A stretch of DNA of 64,000 nt from positions 682,001 to 746,000 of the forward strand of contig NZ_CP017689.1 in NCBI RefSeq assembly GCF_001831495.1, written 5' to 3'. The position numbers and the translations under genes are program-made. The DNA comes from Thalassotalea crassostreae (lineage in GTDB: Bacteria; Pseudomonadota; Gammaproteobacteria; Enterobacterales; Alteromonadaceae). Shown here in pieces: positions 25,914 to 34,833 of this stretch. The notes below the pieces were generated by a model. It was not told the origin of the DNA and made no database searches. It was given only the letters and a program-made list of their open reading frames with translations. Every line of letters begins with the position of its first letter. Position 1 is the stretch's first letter.

Positions 25914-27438
25914 TAAAACCCAAACCTTGATAAAGACTCCAATTGTCGCTGCAGCAATCGGCATTATTATTGGTATAGCGGCCTGTTATTTTGTATTAAC
26001 TTTCTTGTTAGCCGGGCAAGTACACACTCAAGTCGCAGAGCCTAATGCTAAAGAGGAACCCTTATATTGGGTTGCTCCGATGGATGCAAATTATCGCCGA
26101 GATAAACCTGGGAAATCGCCAATGGGTATGGATTTAGTGCCTGTTTATGCAAATGATAATAGCGGCTCAGATGAAGAAGCTGGAATGGTAACAATATCGC
26201 CATCTGTGGTGAATAATTTAGGCGTTCGTACAGCAACTGCGAAAATGCAAAAGCCAGAGCGAAACATCACCACGGTAGGGTATGTAACTTACGATGAAAA
26301 TAACCTGTTGCAAGTTAATCCGAGAATAGAAGGTTGGATAGAGAAGCTATACGTTAAAGCCGTTGGCGAGTTCGTTACTAAGGGGCAACCATTATACGAT
26401 ATTCATTCCCATGAATTGGTAAATGCACAAGAAGAGTTTTTACTGGCGTTACAACGAAACAATAAACGTTTAATCGAAGCAACTGAGAATAGACTTATTG
26501 CCTTGCAAGTACCATTGGCTGAAATTCAGCGCTTGAAAACATCCCGTAAATTAAAACAAAACCTGACATTCTATGCGCCGAAAAGTGGTGTGATCGAATC
26601 ATTATCGATACGCGAAGGCTACTACGTTCAGCCTAATAAAGGCATTTTAGTGATTGGTGATTTAACCAATGTATGGGTCAATGTTGAAGTGTATGAACGA
26701 CAAGCATCATTGGTCAACGTTGGTGACGATGTCACTATGACTTTAGATTATATCCCTGGCAGAAAATGGCTCGGTAAAGTCGACTATGTTTATCCTGAAT
26801 TATCCGAGAAAACTCGTACCTTAGTAGTTCGCCTGAAGTTTAATAATGTTGATGGTAAATTAAAGCCGAACATGTTTGCACAAGTTACGATTAATTCTTC
26901 TAAAGACAATGAATTGCTGATGATCCCACGTGAAGCATTAATTCGTACCGGTAAGCAAGATAGAGTAGTTTTATCGCTAGGAAGTGGTCGATTTAAATCC
27001 GTAGAAGTCATTGCTGGGCAAGTAATTAATGGCCACGTTGAAATATTATCGGGCTTATCCGAGGGAGAGGAGGTCGTTAGCTCAGCACAATTTTTACTGG
27101 ATTCAGAATCGAGTAAATCATCAGATTTTAAACGAATGGCAAGTCATCAGAAAATAATGTCAGCAACGACAACAGGTGTCATTAATTCGGTAATGGTTGA
27201 ACATAGAATGGTCAATATAAGTCGCGGCGCCATTGAGAAGTGGGGGCGAGATCCTGACACCATGGATTTTCTGGTGGCAAAACATATTGATTTAACCGAA
27301 CTTCAAAGTGAGATGAATGTGATTTTTACGTTTGAGATCCGCGATGGTGATTTTATCGTTATTGATATTTCAAATGCAGAAGAATCAGGCGAGGATGTTG
27401 TTGATGCTCATTCACCGATTGATCATTCAAGTCATTAG
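25906..27438 (+). CDS. RND efflux periplasmic adaptor, CusB-like with CusF-like C-terminal domain
   Basis: ATG 25906 is chosen because GGGAG lies eight bases upstream and it gives a signal-anchor (about 12-37). The 510-aa product has a heavy-metal-binding segment (YWVAPMDANYRRDKPGKSPM near 54-73) and then barrel-sandwich and beta-barrel domains of the CusB group. A CusF-like fold fused at the C-terminus covers about 420-487 (AIEKWGRDPDTMDFLVAKH). Compared with CusF, the tryptophan and one methionine are kept, but the histidine is arginine and the other methionine is lost. The end is histidine-rich (HSPIDHSSH). It links the inner pump to the TolC-like duct and delivers metal. Confidence 0.92.
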   Translation: MTNKTQTLIKTPIVAAAIGIIIGIAACYFVLTFLLAGQVHTQVAEPNAKEEPLYWVAPMDANYRRDKPGKSPMGMDLVPVYANDNSGSDEEAGMVTISPSVVNNLGVRTATAKMQKPERNITTVGYVTYDENNLLQVNPRIEGWIEKLYVKAVGEFVTKGQPLYDIHSHELVNAQEEFLLALQRNNKRLIEATENRLIALQVPLAEIQRLKTSRKLKQNLTFYAPKSGVIESLSIREGYYVQPNKGILVIGDLTNVWVNVEVYERQASLVNVGDDVTMTLDYIPGRKWLGKVDYVYPELSEKTRTLVVRLKFNNVDGKLKPNMFAQVTINSSKDNELLMIPREALIRTGKQDRVVLSLGSGRFKSVEVIAGQVINGHVEILSGLSEGEEVVSSAQFLLDSESSKSSDFKRMASHQKIMSATTTGVINSVMVEHRMVNISRGAIEKWGRDPDTMDFLVAKHIDLTELQSEMNVIFTFEIRDGDFIVIDISNAEESGEDVVDAHSPIDHSSH

Positions 27439-27455
27439 TGAATAGGAGAAACCAT

Positions 27456-30400
27456 ATGATTGCTTCTATTATTCGCTGGTCAGTACTAAATCGATTTTTT
27501 GTACTGTTAACGACATTCATTATTATTGCTGTCGGCATTTTTTCAATTAAAAATACGCCAATAGATGCCTTGCCTGATTTATCCGATGTTCAGGTGATTA
27601 TCAAAACGAGTTATCCTGGGCAAACGCCGCAAGTTGTTGAAGATCAAGTAACTTATCCGATGACAACGGCAATGTTGTCAGTGCCTGGGGCTAAAACTGT
27701 TCGTGGGTTTTCATTTTTCGGCGATTCTTACGTTTATGTTATTTTTGATGATAATACCGACATCTATTGGGCAAGAAGTCGCGTATTGGAGTATTTATCA
27801 CAAGTTGCTCCAAGACTCCCTAAGAATGCAACGCCACAGCTTGGCCCTGATGCAACCGGTGTTGGCTGGGTATATTTGTATGCCTTGGTTGATAAAACTG
27901 GCCAACACGACATTAGTCAATTGCGTTCTATTCAAGATTGGTTTTTAAAATATGAACTGCAAACCGTTGAGGGAGTATCAGAAGTCGCGCCAATAGGCGG
28001 TATGGTCAAACAATATCAAATTACTGCAAACCCAGATAAGTTAAGAGCATTCAACATACCGTTAAGTATGATTCAAACCGCTGTTAAGCAGGGCAATCAA
28101 GAAGTCGGTGCTTCGGTTATTGAAATGGCCGAAGCAGAATATATGGTTAGTGCCACAGGCTATATCAATAGTATTAGTGATTTGGAAAATATACCGCTAG
28201 GTGTCAATGTTAAAGGCGTACCGGTACGCTTAAAAGATGTCGCCGATATTAGCCTTGGTCCGCAAATGCGCCGTGGCGTAGCTGAATTAAACGGTGAAGG
28301 AGAATCCATTGGTGGTGTTGTTGTTATGCGTTTTGGCGAAAATGCTCAAAAAACCATTAATGGTGTTAAAGAAAAACTTGAGCAATTAAAGAAAGGTTTA
28401 CCAGACGGCGTTGAAGTGGTCACTGTCTATGACAGATCGGGTTTAATTGAGCGTGCGGTAGATAATTTATGGTCAAAACTAATCGAAGAGTTGGCGGTGG
28501 TCGCGCTAGTGTGTATGGTATTTTTGTTTCATATTCGCTCTTCATTAGTGGCGATTGTTACCTTGCCAATTGGCATTCTAGTATCGTTTTCAATCATGTA
28601 TTTTCAAGGGATTAATGCCAACATTATGTCCCTTGGTGGTATTGCCATCGCTATCGGCGCGATGACCGATGGTGCCATTGTGATGATTGAAAATATGCAT
28701 AAACATATGGAGAAAACGCCTTTAACTCCTGAGAATCGTTGGCAATTGGTGGCTAAGTCAGCGGCAGAAGTTGGTCCAGCCTTGTTCTTTAGTTTACTGA
28801 TCATTACCGTAAGCTTTATGCCAGTATTTATTCTTGAGGCGCAGGAAGGCCGTATGTTTAGCCCGCTGGCGTACACTAAGACTTATGCAATGGCCGCATC
28901 GGCAGGTTTAGCGATAACTTTGATCCCTGTCTTAATGGGGTACTTTATCCGCGGAAAAGTAATTTCAGAGAAAAAGAATCCGGTTAATAGAGCTCTAATT
29001 GCAGTTTATCTACCACTTCTTAAAACGGTTTTACGGTTTCCCAAAACTACCATTGTCAGTGCAATCATTGTTACTTGGGTTGGCTTTTATCCGATCGACA
29101 AAATTGGTAGTGAATTTATTCCACAGCTCGATGAAGGCGATTTAATGTATATGCCTACCACGTTTCCTGGCATTTCAATTGGCAAAGCTAGAGAGTTATT
29201 ACAACAAACCAATAAGCTTATCGCGACTGTTCCTGAAGTTGACAATGTATTTGGCAAAGTTGGCCGCGCGGAAACCGCGACAGATCCGGCGCCGTTAACC
29301 ATGATTGAAACATTTATTCAATTGAAACCAAAAAATGAGTGGCGTGACGGTTTAACTACAGAAACTCTAAAGCAGGAGCTTGACGCATTGGTTAAGTTCC
29401 CAGGTCTTACTAACGCTTGGGTGATGCCAATTAAAACTCGTATTGATATGTTAGCTACTGGTATTAAAACGCCTGTCGGAATCAAAGTTGCCGGTAGCGA
29501 TTTAAATACCATTGAAGATATTGGTGTACAAATAGAGCAGATTTTAAAATCTGTCGAGGGTACTGCTTCAGTTTACTCTGAGCGGGTCGCTGGTGGGCGC
29601 TATATCAAGGTCGATATTCAACGCTTAAAAGCATCACGTTATGGCTTAAATGTCGCTGACATCCAACAAGTTGTTGCTACAGCAATTGGTGGTGTGAATA
29701 TTACGCAAACTATAGAAGGCTTAGAACGTTACCCGGTAAATTTGCGTTACCCACAAGATTATAGAGACTCACCGGAGCAACTCGCTTTATTGCCAATAAT
29801 CACGCCGAGTGGTCAGCGCATTTCGCTAGGAGACGTCGCCAACGTGTTTGTTGAAAATGGCCCTCCTGGTATAAAAAGTGAAAATGCTCGTATCAATGGT
29901 TGGAGCCTTATTGATATTGAAGGTGTCGATGTCGGAAGTTATGTTGCTAACGCCAAACAAGTGCTGGATAAAGAACTGATACTTCCCGCTGGTTATTCAG
30001 TATCTTGGGCCGGGCAATATGAATATATGGAAAGGGCAAAACAGAAGTTACAATTTGTTTTGCCATTAGTTTTAGCGATTATCCTAGTACTGCTGTATTT
30101 GAATTTTCGTAATTTAACCGAAGTGGTTATTATTGTTGCCACTCTGCCTTTTGCGTTGATTGGCGGTATATGGTTAATGTATATTGAAAGCTTTAACTTC
30201 TCGGTAGCCGCAGGAGTCGGCTTTATTGCACTTGCTGGCGTGGCTGTTGAAATAGGCGTGATAATGTTGGTGTATTTGAATCAAGCATTACAGCAGGCGA
30301 TGGAGCAGCATCAGCAGACAAAAACTAGGTTTGATGAACGCGCCTTAGTGCAAGCGATAACTGCTGGTGCTGGATTACGGGTTCGTCCGGTAATGATGAC

Positions 30401-30581
30401 AGTTGCCACTATTATTATTGGTTTGTTACCGATACTATATGGTCAAGGTACGGGATCTGAAGTTATGAGTAGGATAGCAGCACCTATGGTAGGTGGTATG
30501 GTAAGCGCGGTTGTATTGACCTTGCTTGTGTTACCCGCAGTATATTTGCTTTGGAAAAAACAACATCTAAATGAAAAGTAA
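27456..30581 (+). CDS. CusA-like heavy-metal RND efflux pump
   Basis: ATG 27456 follows AGGAG by seven bases; a GTG at 27438 would place this ribosome site inside the gene. The 1041-aa protein has the HME-RND start (MIASIIRWSVLNRFF), PDLSDVQVIIKTSYPGQ, and the transmembrane motif AIAIGAMTDGAIVMIEN carrying the proton-relay aspartate. The TRIDMLATGIKTP and PLTMIET motifs hold methionines used for Cu(I)/Ag(I) in CusA. Twelve TM helices and two large periplasmic loops are evident. It exports monovalent copper or silver from periplasm and cytoplasm using the proton gradient; other metals (Co/Zn/Cd) are less likely given the Met-rich partners. Confidence 0.94.
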   Translation: MIASIIRWSVLNRFFVLLTTFIIIAVGIFSIKNTPIDALPDLSDVQVIIKTSYPGQTPQVVEDQVTYPMTTAMLSVPGAKTVRGFSFFGDSYVYVIFDDNTDIYWARSRVLEYLSQVAPRLPKNATPQLGPDATGVGWVYLYALVDKTGQHDISQLRSIQDWFLKYELQTVEGVSEVAPIGGMVKQYQITANPDKLRAFNIPLSMIQTAVKQGNQEVGASVIEMAEAEYMVSATGYINSISDLENIPLGVNVKGVPVRLKDVADISLGPQMRRGVAELNGEGESIGGVVVMRFGENAQKTINGVKEKLEQLKKGLPDGVEVVTVYDRSGLIERAVDNLWSKLIEELAVVALVCMVFLFHIRSSLVAIVTLPIGILVSFSIMYFQGINANIMSLGGIAIAIGAMTDGAIVMIENMHKHMEKTPLTPENRWQLVAKSAAEVGPALFFSLLIITVSFMPVFILEAQEGRMFSPLAYTKTYAMAASAGLAITLIPVLMGYFIRGKVISEKKNPVNRALIAVYLPLLKTVLRFPKTTIVSAIIVTWVGFYPIDKIGSEFIPQLDEGDLMYMPTTFPGISIGKARELLQQTNKLIATVPEVDNVFGKVGRAETATDPAPLTMIETFIQLKPKNEWRDGLTTETLKQELDALVKFPGLTNAWVMPIKTRIDMLATGIKTPVGIKVAGSDLNTIEDIGVQIEQILKSVEGTASVYSERVAGGRYIKVDIQRLKASRYGLNVADIQQVVATAIGGVNITQTIEGLERYPVNLRYPQDYRDSPEQLALLPIITPSGQRISLGDVANVFVENGPPGIKSENARINGWSLIDIEGVDVGSYVANAKQVLDKELILPAGYSVSWAGQYEYMERAKQKLQFVLPLVLAIILVLLYLNFRNLTEVVIIVATLPFALIGGIWLMYIESFNFSVAAGVGFIALAGVAVEIGVIMLVYLNQALQQAMEQHQQTKTRFDERALVQAITAGAGLRVRPVMMTVATIIIGLLPILYGQGTGSEVMSRIAAPMVGGMVSAVVLTLLVLPAVYLLWKKQHLNEK

Positions 30582-31293
30582 GAAGTCTTCATCTCTGGCC
30601 AAAATATCAAGAAAGTACCATAAATGGCTAATGTTATTTATCGGTGTTCAATTCGTTATTTGGTCAGTGACTGGCACTTATATGGTGTTTTTAAATATTG
30701 ACTATATTCATGGTAACAGCTTAGTTGTAAATCATCAGACAGCAATTGATGCTAACAGTATTGAATATTCACAGTCAGAGTTGTTGTTACAATACCCAAA
30801 CGCCAATAACTTAAAGTTAGGTACCTTTATTGATACTGCTGTGTATTCATTTTCGGTAGATGATAAGCAGTATGTCATTGATGCCCGCAGCGGCAAAATG
30901 CTGTCACCAATTAATAAAGCTACGGCAATATCAGCTGCCAAACACTACTATTCAGGTTCGCCATATATAGACGATATTACTCTCATCAATGAGAATCCAC
31001 CCTTTGAATTACGTGCCAGCGCATTACCAGCATGGCGCGTAGATTTTGAGGGTATGTCAGCCCCGACTATCTATGTCTCAGCTGAAACTGGTCAGCTTGT
31101 GGGAAAGCGACATCAGTTTTGGCGCATATTTGATTGGATGTTTCGCTTTCATGTCATGGACTACGATGATGGCTCTGATATTGATAATTCGTGGCTATTT
31201 ATCCTCGCCATACTTGGCATGATTGCTACCATAAGTGGAATATTTCTTACCTATTACCATGTATTTAAGTCGTCTAAACCGGTGTCGTTTTAA
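30571..31293 (+). CDS. PepSY domain membrane protein (first of a tandem pair)
   Basis: The 240-aa protein has an N-terminal TM helix (about 17-38, preceded by SRKYHKWLMLFIG), a periplasmic PepSY-type region (AISAAKHYYSG, YVSAETGQLVGKR) and a C-terminal TM helix (about 208-230). The RIFDWMFRFHVMDYDD motif is typical of iron/copper-linked PepSY proteins. It overlaps the 3' end of the pump gene by 11 bases, so it belongs to the same operon. A role in metal or redox handling at the membrane is plausible but not shown. Confidence 0.85.
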   Translation: MKSKKSSSLAKISRKYHKWLMLFIGVQFVIWSVTGTYMVFLNIDYIHGNSLVVNHQTAIDANSIEYSQSELLLQYPNANNLKLGTFIDTAVYSFSVDDKQYVIDARSGKMLSPINKATAISAAKHYYSGSPYIDDITLINENPPFELRASALPAWRVDFEGMSAPTIYVSAETGQLVGKRHQFWRIFDWMFRFHVMDYDDGSDIDNSWLFILAILGMIATISGIFLTYYHVFKSSKPVSF

Positions 31294-31308
31294 TGGAGAC
31301 GCTCTAAA

Positions 31309-32037
31309 ATGGGGATAATTAGGAGAATCCATAAATGGCTTTCGGTTATTGTTGCGATTCAGTTGTTAATATGGCTGATAAGTGGACTGTTTTTCAATTT
31401 GATGGATGGCGCAAAAGCGAAAGGTAGGACTTATCAAAATACCGAAATTAAACACATAGAATTTGATCTCTCCAAATTTATCGAGCCAAAAGCTATATTG
31501 CAACAAAGTAAGCGGCCGGTTGTGTCAATTGAACAAACGCAATTACTCGACAAGCCATATTATCTGCTTACTCATAAACAGGGATTGTATAAACATTTTA
31601 AAAATGAATATAGCTTAATTGACGCGTATAATGGCAGTGAGTTTAAGGTGACAAAATCGATTGCAACAAAACTTGCATTAGAATCATATGCGGGGAAGGG
31701 AAAAGTCGTTGATGTCACCTTAATCAATGGTAGATTGGATGAGTATCCAAAACAGCAAAATGCTAGCTGGCGAATTAACTTAAACGATGACATTAATACC
31801 AGCGTTTATATCCAAGCCAATTCTGGCCGCATTGTCGGTCATAGTGATGACCATAAACGTTTCGCAGATTTGATGTTTAAGCTACATTTTATGGATTATG
31901 CAAATAAAGGTAGCTTCAACAATATACAAATAATGCTGTTCGCCTTTATCACCCTTTGGTTGACTTTGACAGGCATAATTTGGACGATATATCTCGGCGT
32001 TAAAGGTCAATATAAACTAGTGTTTTTCAAAAAATAG
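31309..32037 (+). CDS. PepSY domain membrane protein (second of a tandem pair)
   Basis: The 242-aa protein shares the architecture of its upstream neighbour: RRIHKWLSVIVAIQLLIWLISGLFF-type TM helix, periplasmic PepSY region ending in YIQANSGRIVGHSDDHKRFADLMFKLHFMDYA, and a second TM helix near 215-238. The two genes are divergent paralogues, 15 bp apart. It is the last gene of the metal-efflux operon. Its 3' end overlaps the 3' end of the convergent DUF3833 gene by 21 bp. Confidence 0.85.
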   Translation: MGIIRRIHKWLSVIVAIQLLIWLISGLFFNLMDGAKAKGRTYQNTEIKHIEFDLSKFIEPKAILQQSKRPVVSIEQTQLLDKPYYLLTHKQGLYKHFKNEYSLIDAYNGSEFKVTKSIATKLALESYAGKGKVVDVTLINGRLDEYPKQQNASWRINLNDDINTSVYIQANSGRIVGHSDDHKRFADLMFKLHFMDYANKGSFNNIQIMLFAFITLWLTLTGIIWTIYLGVKGQYKLVFFKK

Positions 32038-32547
32038 AATCACATTCGCTACGTTTAAACCAAACTTATAAATTTTTGCGCTATTAAGCATACGTTTATC
32101 GTCAATCAGCGCCATAGTGTCGTCAAAGCTAACTTCATAGGTGTCTCCATCAACCGGTAACAACATCGAATATTGCCAGATTAATACTGAACCTGCCTGT
32201 TCACCCGTTGCCTTACCAATAATATCATCAGCTTTACCTACATAGCTGTTATCGCTAGTTTTTGTTATTCGCCACTGGCGAAATTGTTTTTCACCATCGT
32301 CATAAACAAAGTATTCATCTAGAACGCCTTCATTACCATTCCATTTAGCTTCAATATCAACGACAAAACGTCTCACCACTTCATCATTAAACCCTGTGAC
32401 CAAACCATATCCGCTTACTTTTCCATTGAAAAATTGTTCTAGTTTAAACACAGGTGTAGAGTTGCTATATTCATTGATATCAGTGGTGCAGCTAGTAAGA
32501 AAACTGCTGAAAACAATGATAATGATGAAAGATTTAATCGCTTTCAT
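32017..32547 (-). CDS. DUF3833 family lipoprotein
   Basis: The 176-aa protein has a lipoprotein signal (FIIIIVFSSFLTSC) and matches DUF3833: LEQFFNGKVSGYGLV, RFVVDIEAKWNGN, LDEYFVYDDGEKQFRQWRI and YSMLLPVDGDTYEVSFDD. The expected fold is a lipocalin-like beta-barrel. It is the distal gene of a set with the chalcone-isomerase-like and DUF2878 genes on the same strand, an arrangement common in marine gammaproteobacteria. Function is unknown; a role in membrane lipid or photo-oxidative stress is suggested for this neighbourhood. Confidence 0.87.
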   Translation of the reverse strand: MKAIKSFIIIIVFSSFLTSCTTDINEYSNSTPVFKLEQFFNGKVSGYGLVTGFNDEVVRRFVVDIEAKWNGNEGVLDEYFVYDDGEKQFRQWRITKTSDNSYVGKADDIIGKATGEQAGSVLIWQYSMLLPVDGDTYEVSFDDTMALIDDKRMLNSAKIYKFGLNVANVILFFEKH

Positions 32548-32596
32548 TAATTAGAGTTCCTATTGAGAGTGTTCTGTTCGTGAGTAATAGCTAACA

Positions 32597-33154
32597 TTAG
32601 TTTTTAGCCACGGCGGTTTTCGTTAGTTTACGCATCAATTCAGGTCGCGTACTGTCTTTAGATAACCAGATTGAGAAGAATTTAGAAAGTTGTTCGCTAC
32701 CTTCAAATACATGAATGAGTTTATTATTATGTTCAAGTAATCCTTGCGAATTCTTATCGAGAATTAAAGTTAAAGAGTCATCTTCCTTAATGTCAGGAAA
32801 GACAAGTCGAAGTTGTTCTAACCATGGCTTGTCAGCTACGTCATAGATCCCCATTTCTTGCCATTGGTTTTTAGTTTCATCAACTAATTCCTCTCCGTCG
32901 ATATCTAGATAATAGGTTAAATGTAATTTTAGCGGCCCTTTGATACCTGAGAATGTTCCATCTTCCGTATAAAGCTGAGCTTTATAAATATCAAAAAATA
33001 GAATTTCTAATTTCGCTTTGCCAACGTTTAACCATTTTATCTTTTTATAAGCAGGCGTATCCTCAGTCTCGGCATTAATCGTTGCAGCAAAACTAAGATT
33101 TTGAAAAGCTAAGAACGCTAGGATTATTAATGATGAGCAGATTGTTTTGAACAT
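32597..33154 (-). CDS. Chalcone-isomerase-like secreted protein
   Basis: ATG 33154 is preferred because GGAGG lies five bases upstream; upstream reading overlaps the DUF2878 gene without a site. The 185-aa product has a signal peptide (IILAFLAFQNLSFAA), then WLNVGKAKLEILFFDIYKAQLYT, LKLHLTYYLDIDG and SRPELMRKLT-like ends typical of the bacterial chalcone-isomerase fold. These proteins are fatty-acid-binding relatives of plant chalcone isomerase with no proven enzyme activity. Its start overlaps the 3' end of the DUF2878 gene by 28 bases. Confidence 0.85.
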   Translation of the reverse strand: MFKTICSSLIILAFLAFQNLSFAATINAETEDTPAYKKIKWLNVGKAKLEILFFDIYKAQLYTEDGTFSGIKGPLKLHLTYYLDIDGEELVDETKNQWQEMGIYDVADKPWLEQLRLVFPDIKEDDSLTLILDKNSQGLLEHNNKLIHVFEGSEQLSKFFSIWLSKDSTRPELMRKLTKTAVAKN

Positions 33155-33630
33155 GACATCCTCCGATATAATAACTGAGAGCAAGGAAGGAATAGGATCC
33201 AAAAAGCGATGAAAGCAGCAGTAAATGCATCGAAGTTCCAATTTATTTTTACTGCACCTAGCGCTTCTGCAGCGATATAACTACTTACACCGGCAATGCC
33301 AGAAATAACTGTGTAGACTCCGTAGTTAAACGGTAAATGTTTGAAAAGAATGGTGCTGTAAAAGCTAAATGCAATCCATAGCAAAACTAAAAATCTAGGT
33401 ATTACGACCGGCTCGCCAAATAACATCCAATCGAAATGAATAAGTAAAGAATCGACGGCGATACCAGTTGCGCTTAACGTTAGAAAGTAACGCCAGTATG
33501 AAAGTTGTTTGTATTGATAAATGGCCCATATAATTAATAACAGAGCAGCAACACCGGCTGCTTGAAAGTATACACAGCAGAACCAAATGATGTTAAATAT
33601 TAGACTGTTAATAATTAGTGGGTAGTTCAT
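33127..33630 (-). CDS. DUF2878 family membrane protein
   Basis: ATG 33630 has GGGG five bases upstream and is preferred over the GTG two codons earlier. The 167-aa protein has about five to six hydrophobic helices, with FDWMLFGEPVVIP near 70-82 and LLWIAFSFYSTILFKHLP near 88-105, the DUF2878 pattern. Function is unknown. It is the first gene of the DUF2878/chalcone-isomerase/DUF3833 set; the cyclopropane-fatty-acid synthase and short-chain dehydrogenase genes often found with this set elsewhere are not in the window. Confidence 0.85.
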   Translation of the reverse strand: MNYPLIINSLIFNIIWFCCVYFQAAGVAALLLIIWAIYQYKQLSYWRYFLTLSATGIAVDSLLIHFDWMLFGEPVVIPRFLVLLWIAFSFYSTILFKHLPFNYGVYTVISGIAGVSSYIAAEALGAVKINWNFDAFTAAFIAFWILFLPCSQLLYRRMSCSKQSAHH

Positions 33631-33723
33631 ACGCACCCCATGGTAAATTCATATACTTGTATATACGTATGATTTTAGAATTCGGTTCATTTTAGCGTTA
33701 AAGCACTCGGTACTAAGATATAA

Positions 33724-33754
33724 AAAAGCCCTAACTCATCAGTTAGGGCTTTTG
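33724..33754 (-). terminator. Rho-independent terminator of the lipoprotein operon
   Basis: On the minus strand, AAAAGCCCTAACT pairs with AGTTAGGGCTTTT over 13 bp with a 4-nt loop and is followed by TTATA. It lies about 60 bases after the stop of the last LPP20-type gene. Confidence 0.85.
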
Positions 33755-33816
33755 CCGATTATTGTAATTATGGCTTATGTTAAACAGTTCAACCATCAAA
33801 CATCAACACTCAAATT

Positions 33817-34815
33817 CTATTTTGGAGGCGTACTTAATAGCTCAAGTAAATAATCCGGTAAATTTTTGCTGATCTCATCTTGCAAACGCGGCTGCAATAA
33901 TTGCTCCTCACGAGCAGATATTTTTATTGGCCAACGCATGTGGGTTATTACCGTACCATTATCTACTAAGCTAAGATCATAGCTACCACGTAACCAATAC
34001 CATTCTTCTTTAAATGCTGGATCTATGGTGTCTAATTTTGCTTTTAACAATAGGTTTGATTGCCCTGCATGTGGAATACCAAGTTGTCCTAAAGCAGACT
34101 GCAAGACGCTGTTACTTTCATCGCTCTCGGCACTTGTTGCGACGCTCAATTGCGCTAAAGATTGCTTGATTAGCGTTTCTATTTCCTTGCTACTGGTTTT
34201 ATTAGGAATACTTTTATTTGCCACCTGTATCAGTTGCTGATGTGCAATTTCACGTTTAATTTGCTCACCTCGAGCTTGGCGTAAGGCGTGAAATGCGAGT
34301 ACCACGTTTGGCGCAGTATTTTTACTATAGGCAAGAAGCTGCGTAGTATTTTGATCTGCATTTCGAATTTTTTGCGTCAAGTTTCTTGCAGCTCGCTGTT
34401 TCTCAAGTATTGCTAACGCGTAATGTTCGCCAACAGGGCTAACCCAGGTTTCTTTAATGATCGCACCTTCAAGTTCCAAGTCAGTTGTTGTTACCACACT
34501 TCGGCTTAATTCTTGGGTATTTTCGATGGTGTAAGTTCCACTAGAATTACTGGTAATTGCCTTACTAAATTCTTTGGTATCAGCATTTATATCAACGGTA
34601 AATATTTTAGCTAAATTAGCTAGTGCACTATTAGCAGCAACATCACGTTGTGAAGCATAACCTGTCGCCGTTAAGTATTGCTGTGACGAGTATTCAATTT
34701 CTGGATTATCAATCCAGCTTGGTTTTGGGTTTTCGTTGCCACCGCTGCTGCAGGAAGAAACAAGCAAAGCAAAAATTGATGCACATATAAATGATAATGT
34801 TTGTTGGCGTTTCAT
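33817..34815 (-). CDS. LPP20 family lipoprotein (operon distal copy)
   Basis: ATG 34815 is preferred because AGGA lies six bases upstream. The 332-aa product has the lipoprotein signal FICASIFALLVSSC, followed by PSWIDNPEIEYSSQQYLTATGYASQRDVAANSALANLAKIF (LPP20/FlgP-like domain, about 35-80) and TWVSPVGEHYALAILEK. A helical region and a second beta-rich domain complete it. The role is probably envelope-associated; FlgP-like members support motility or outer-membrane integrity. It is the last gene of a four-lipoprotein operon and is longer than the first LPP20 copy. Confidence 0.85.
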   Translation of the reverse strand: MKRQQTLSFICASIFALLVSSCSSGGNENPKPSWIDNPEIEYSSQQYLTATGYASQRDVAANSALANLAKIFTVDINADTKEFSKAITSNSSGTYTIENTQELSRSVVTTTDLELEGAIIKETWVSPVGEHYALAILEKQRAARNLTQKIRNADQNTTQLLAYSKNTAPNVVLAFHALRQARGEQIKREIAHQQLIQVANKSIPNKTSSKEIETLIKQSLAQLSVATSAESDESNSVLQSALGQLGIPHAGQSNLLLKAKLDTIDPAFKEEWYWLRGSYDLSLVDNGTVITHMRWPIKISAREEQLLQPRLQDEISKNLPDYLLELLSTPPK

Positions 34816-34833
34816 AAGGTTTCCTGTAATCAA

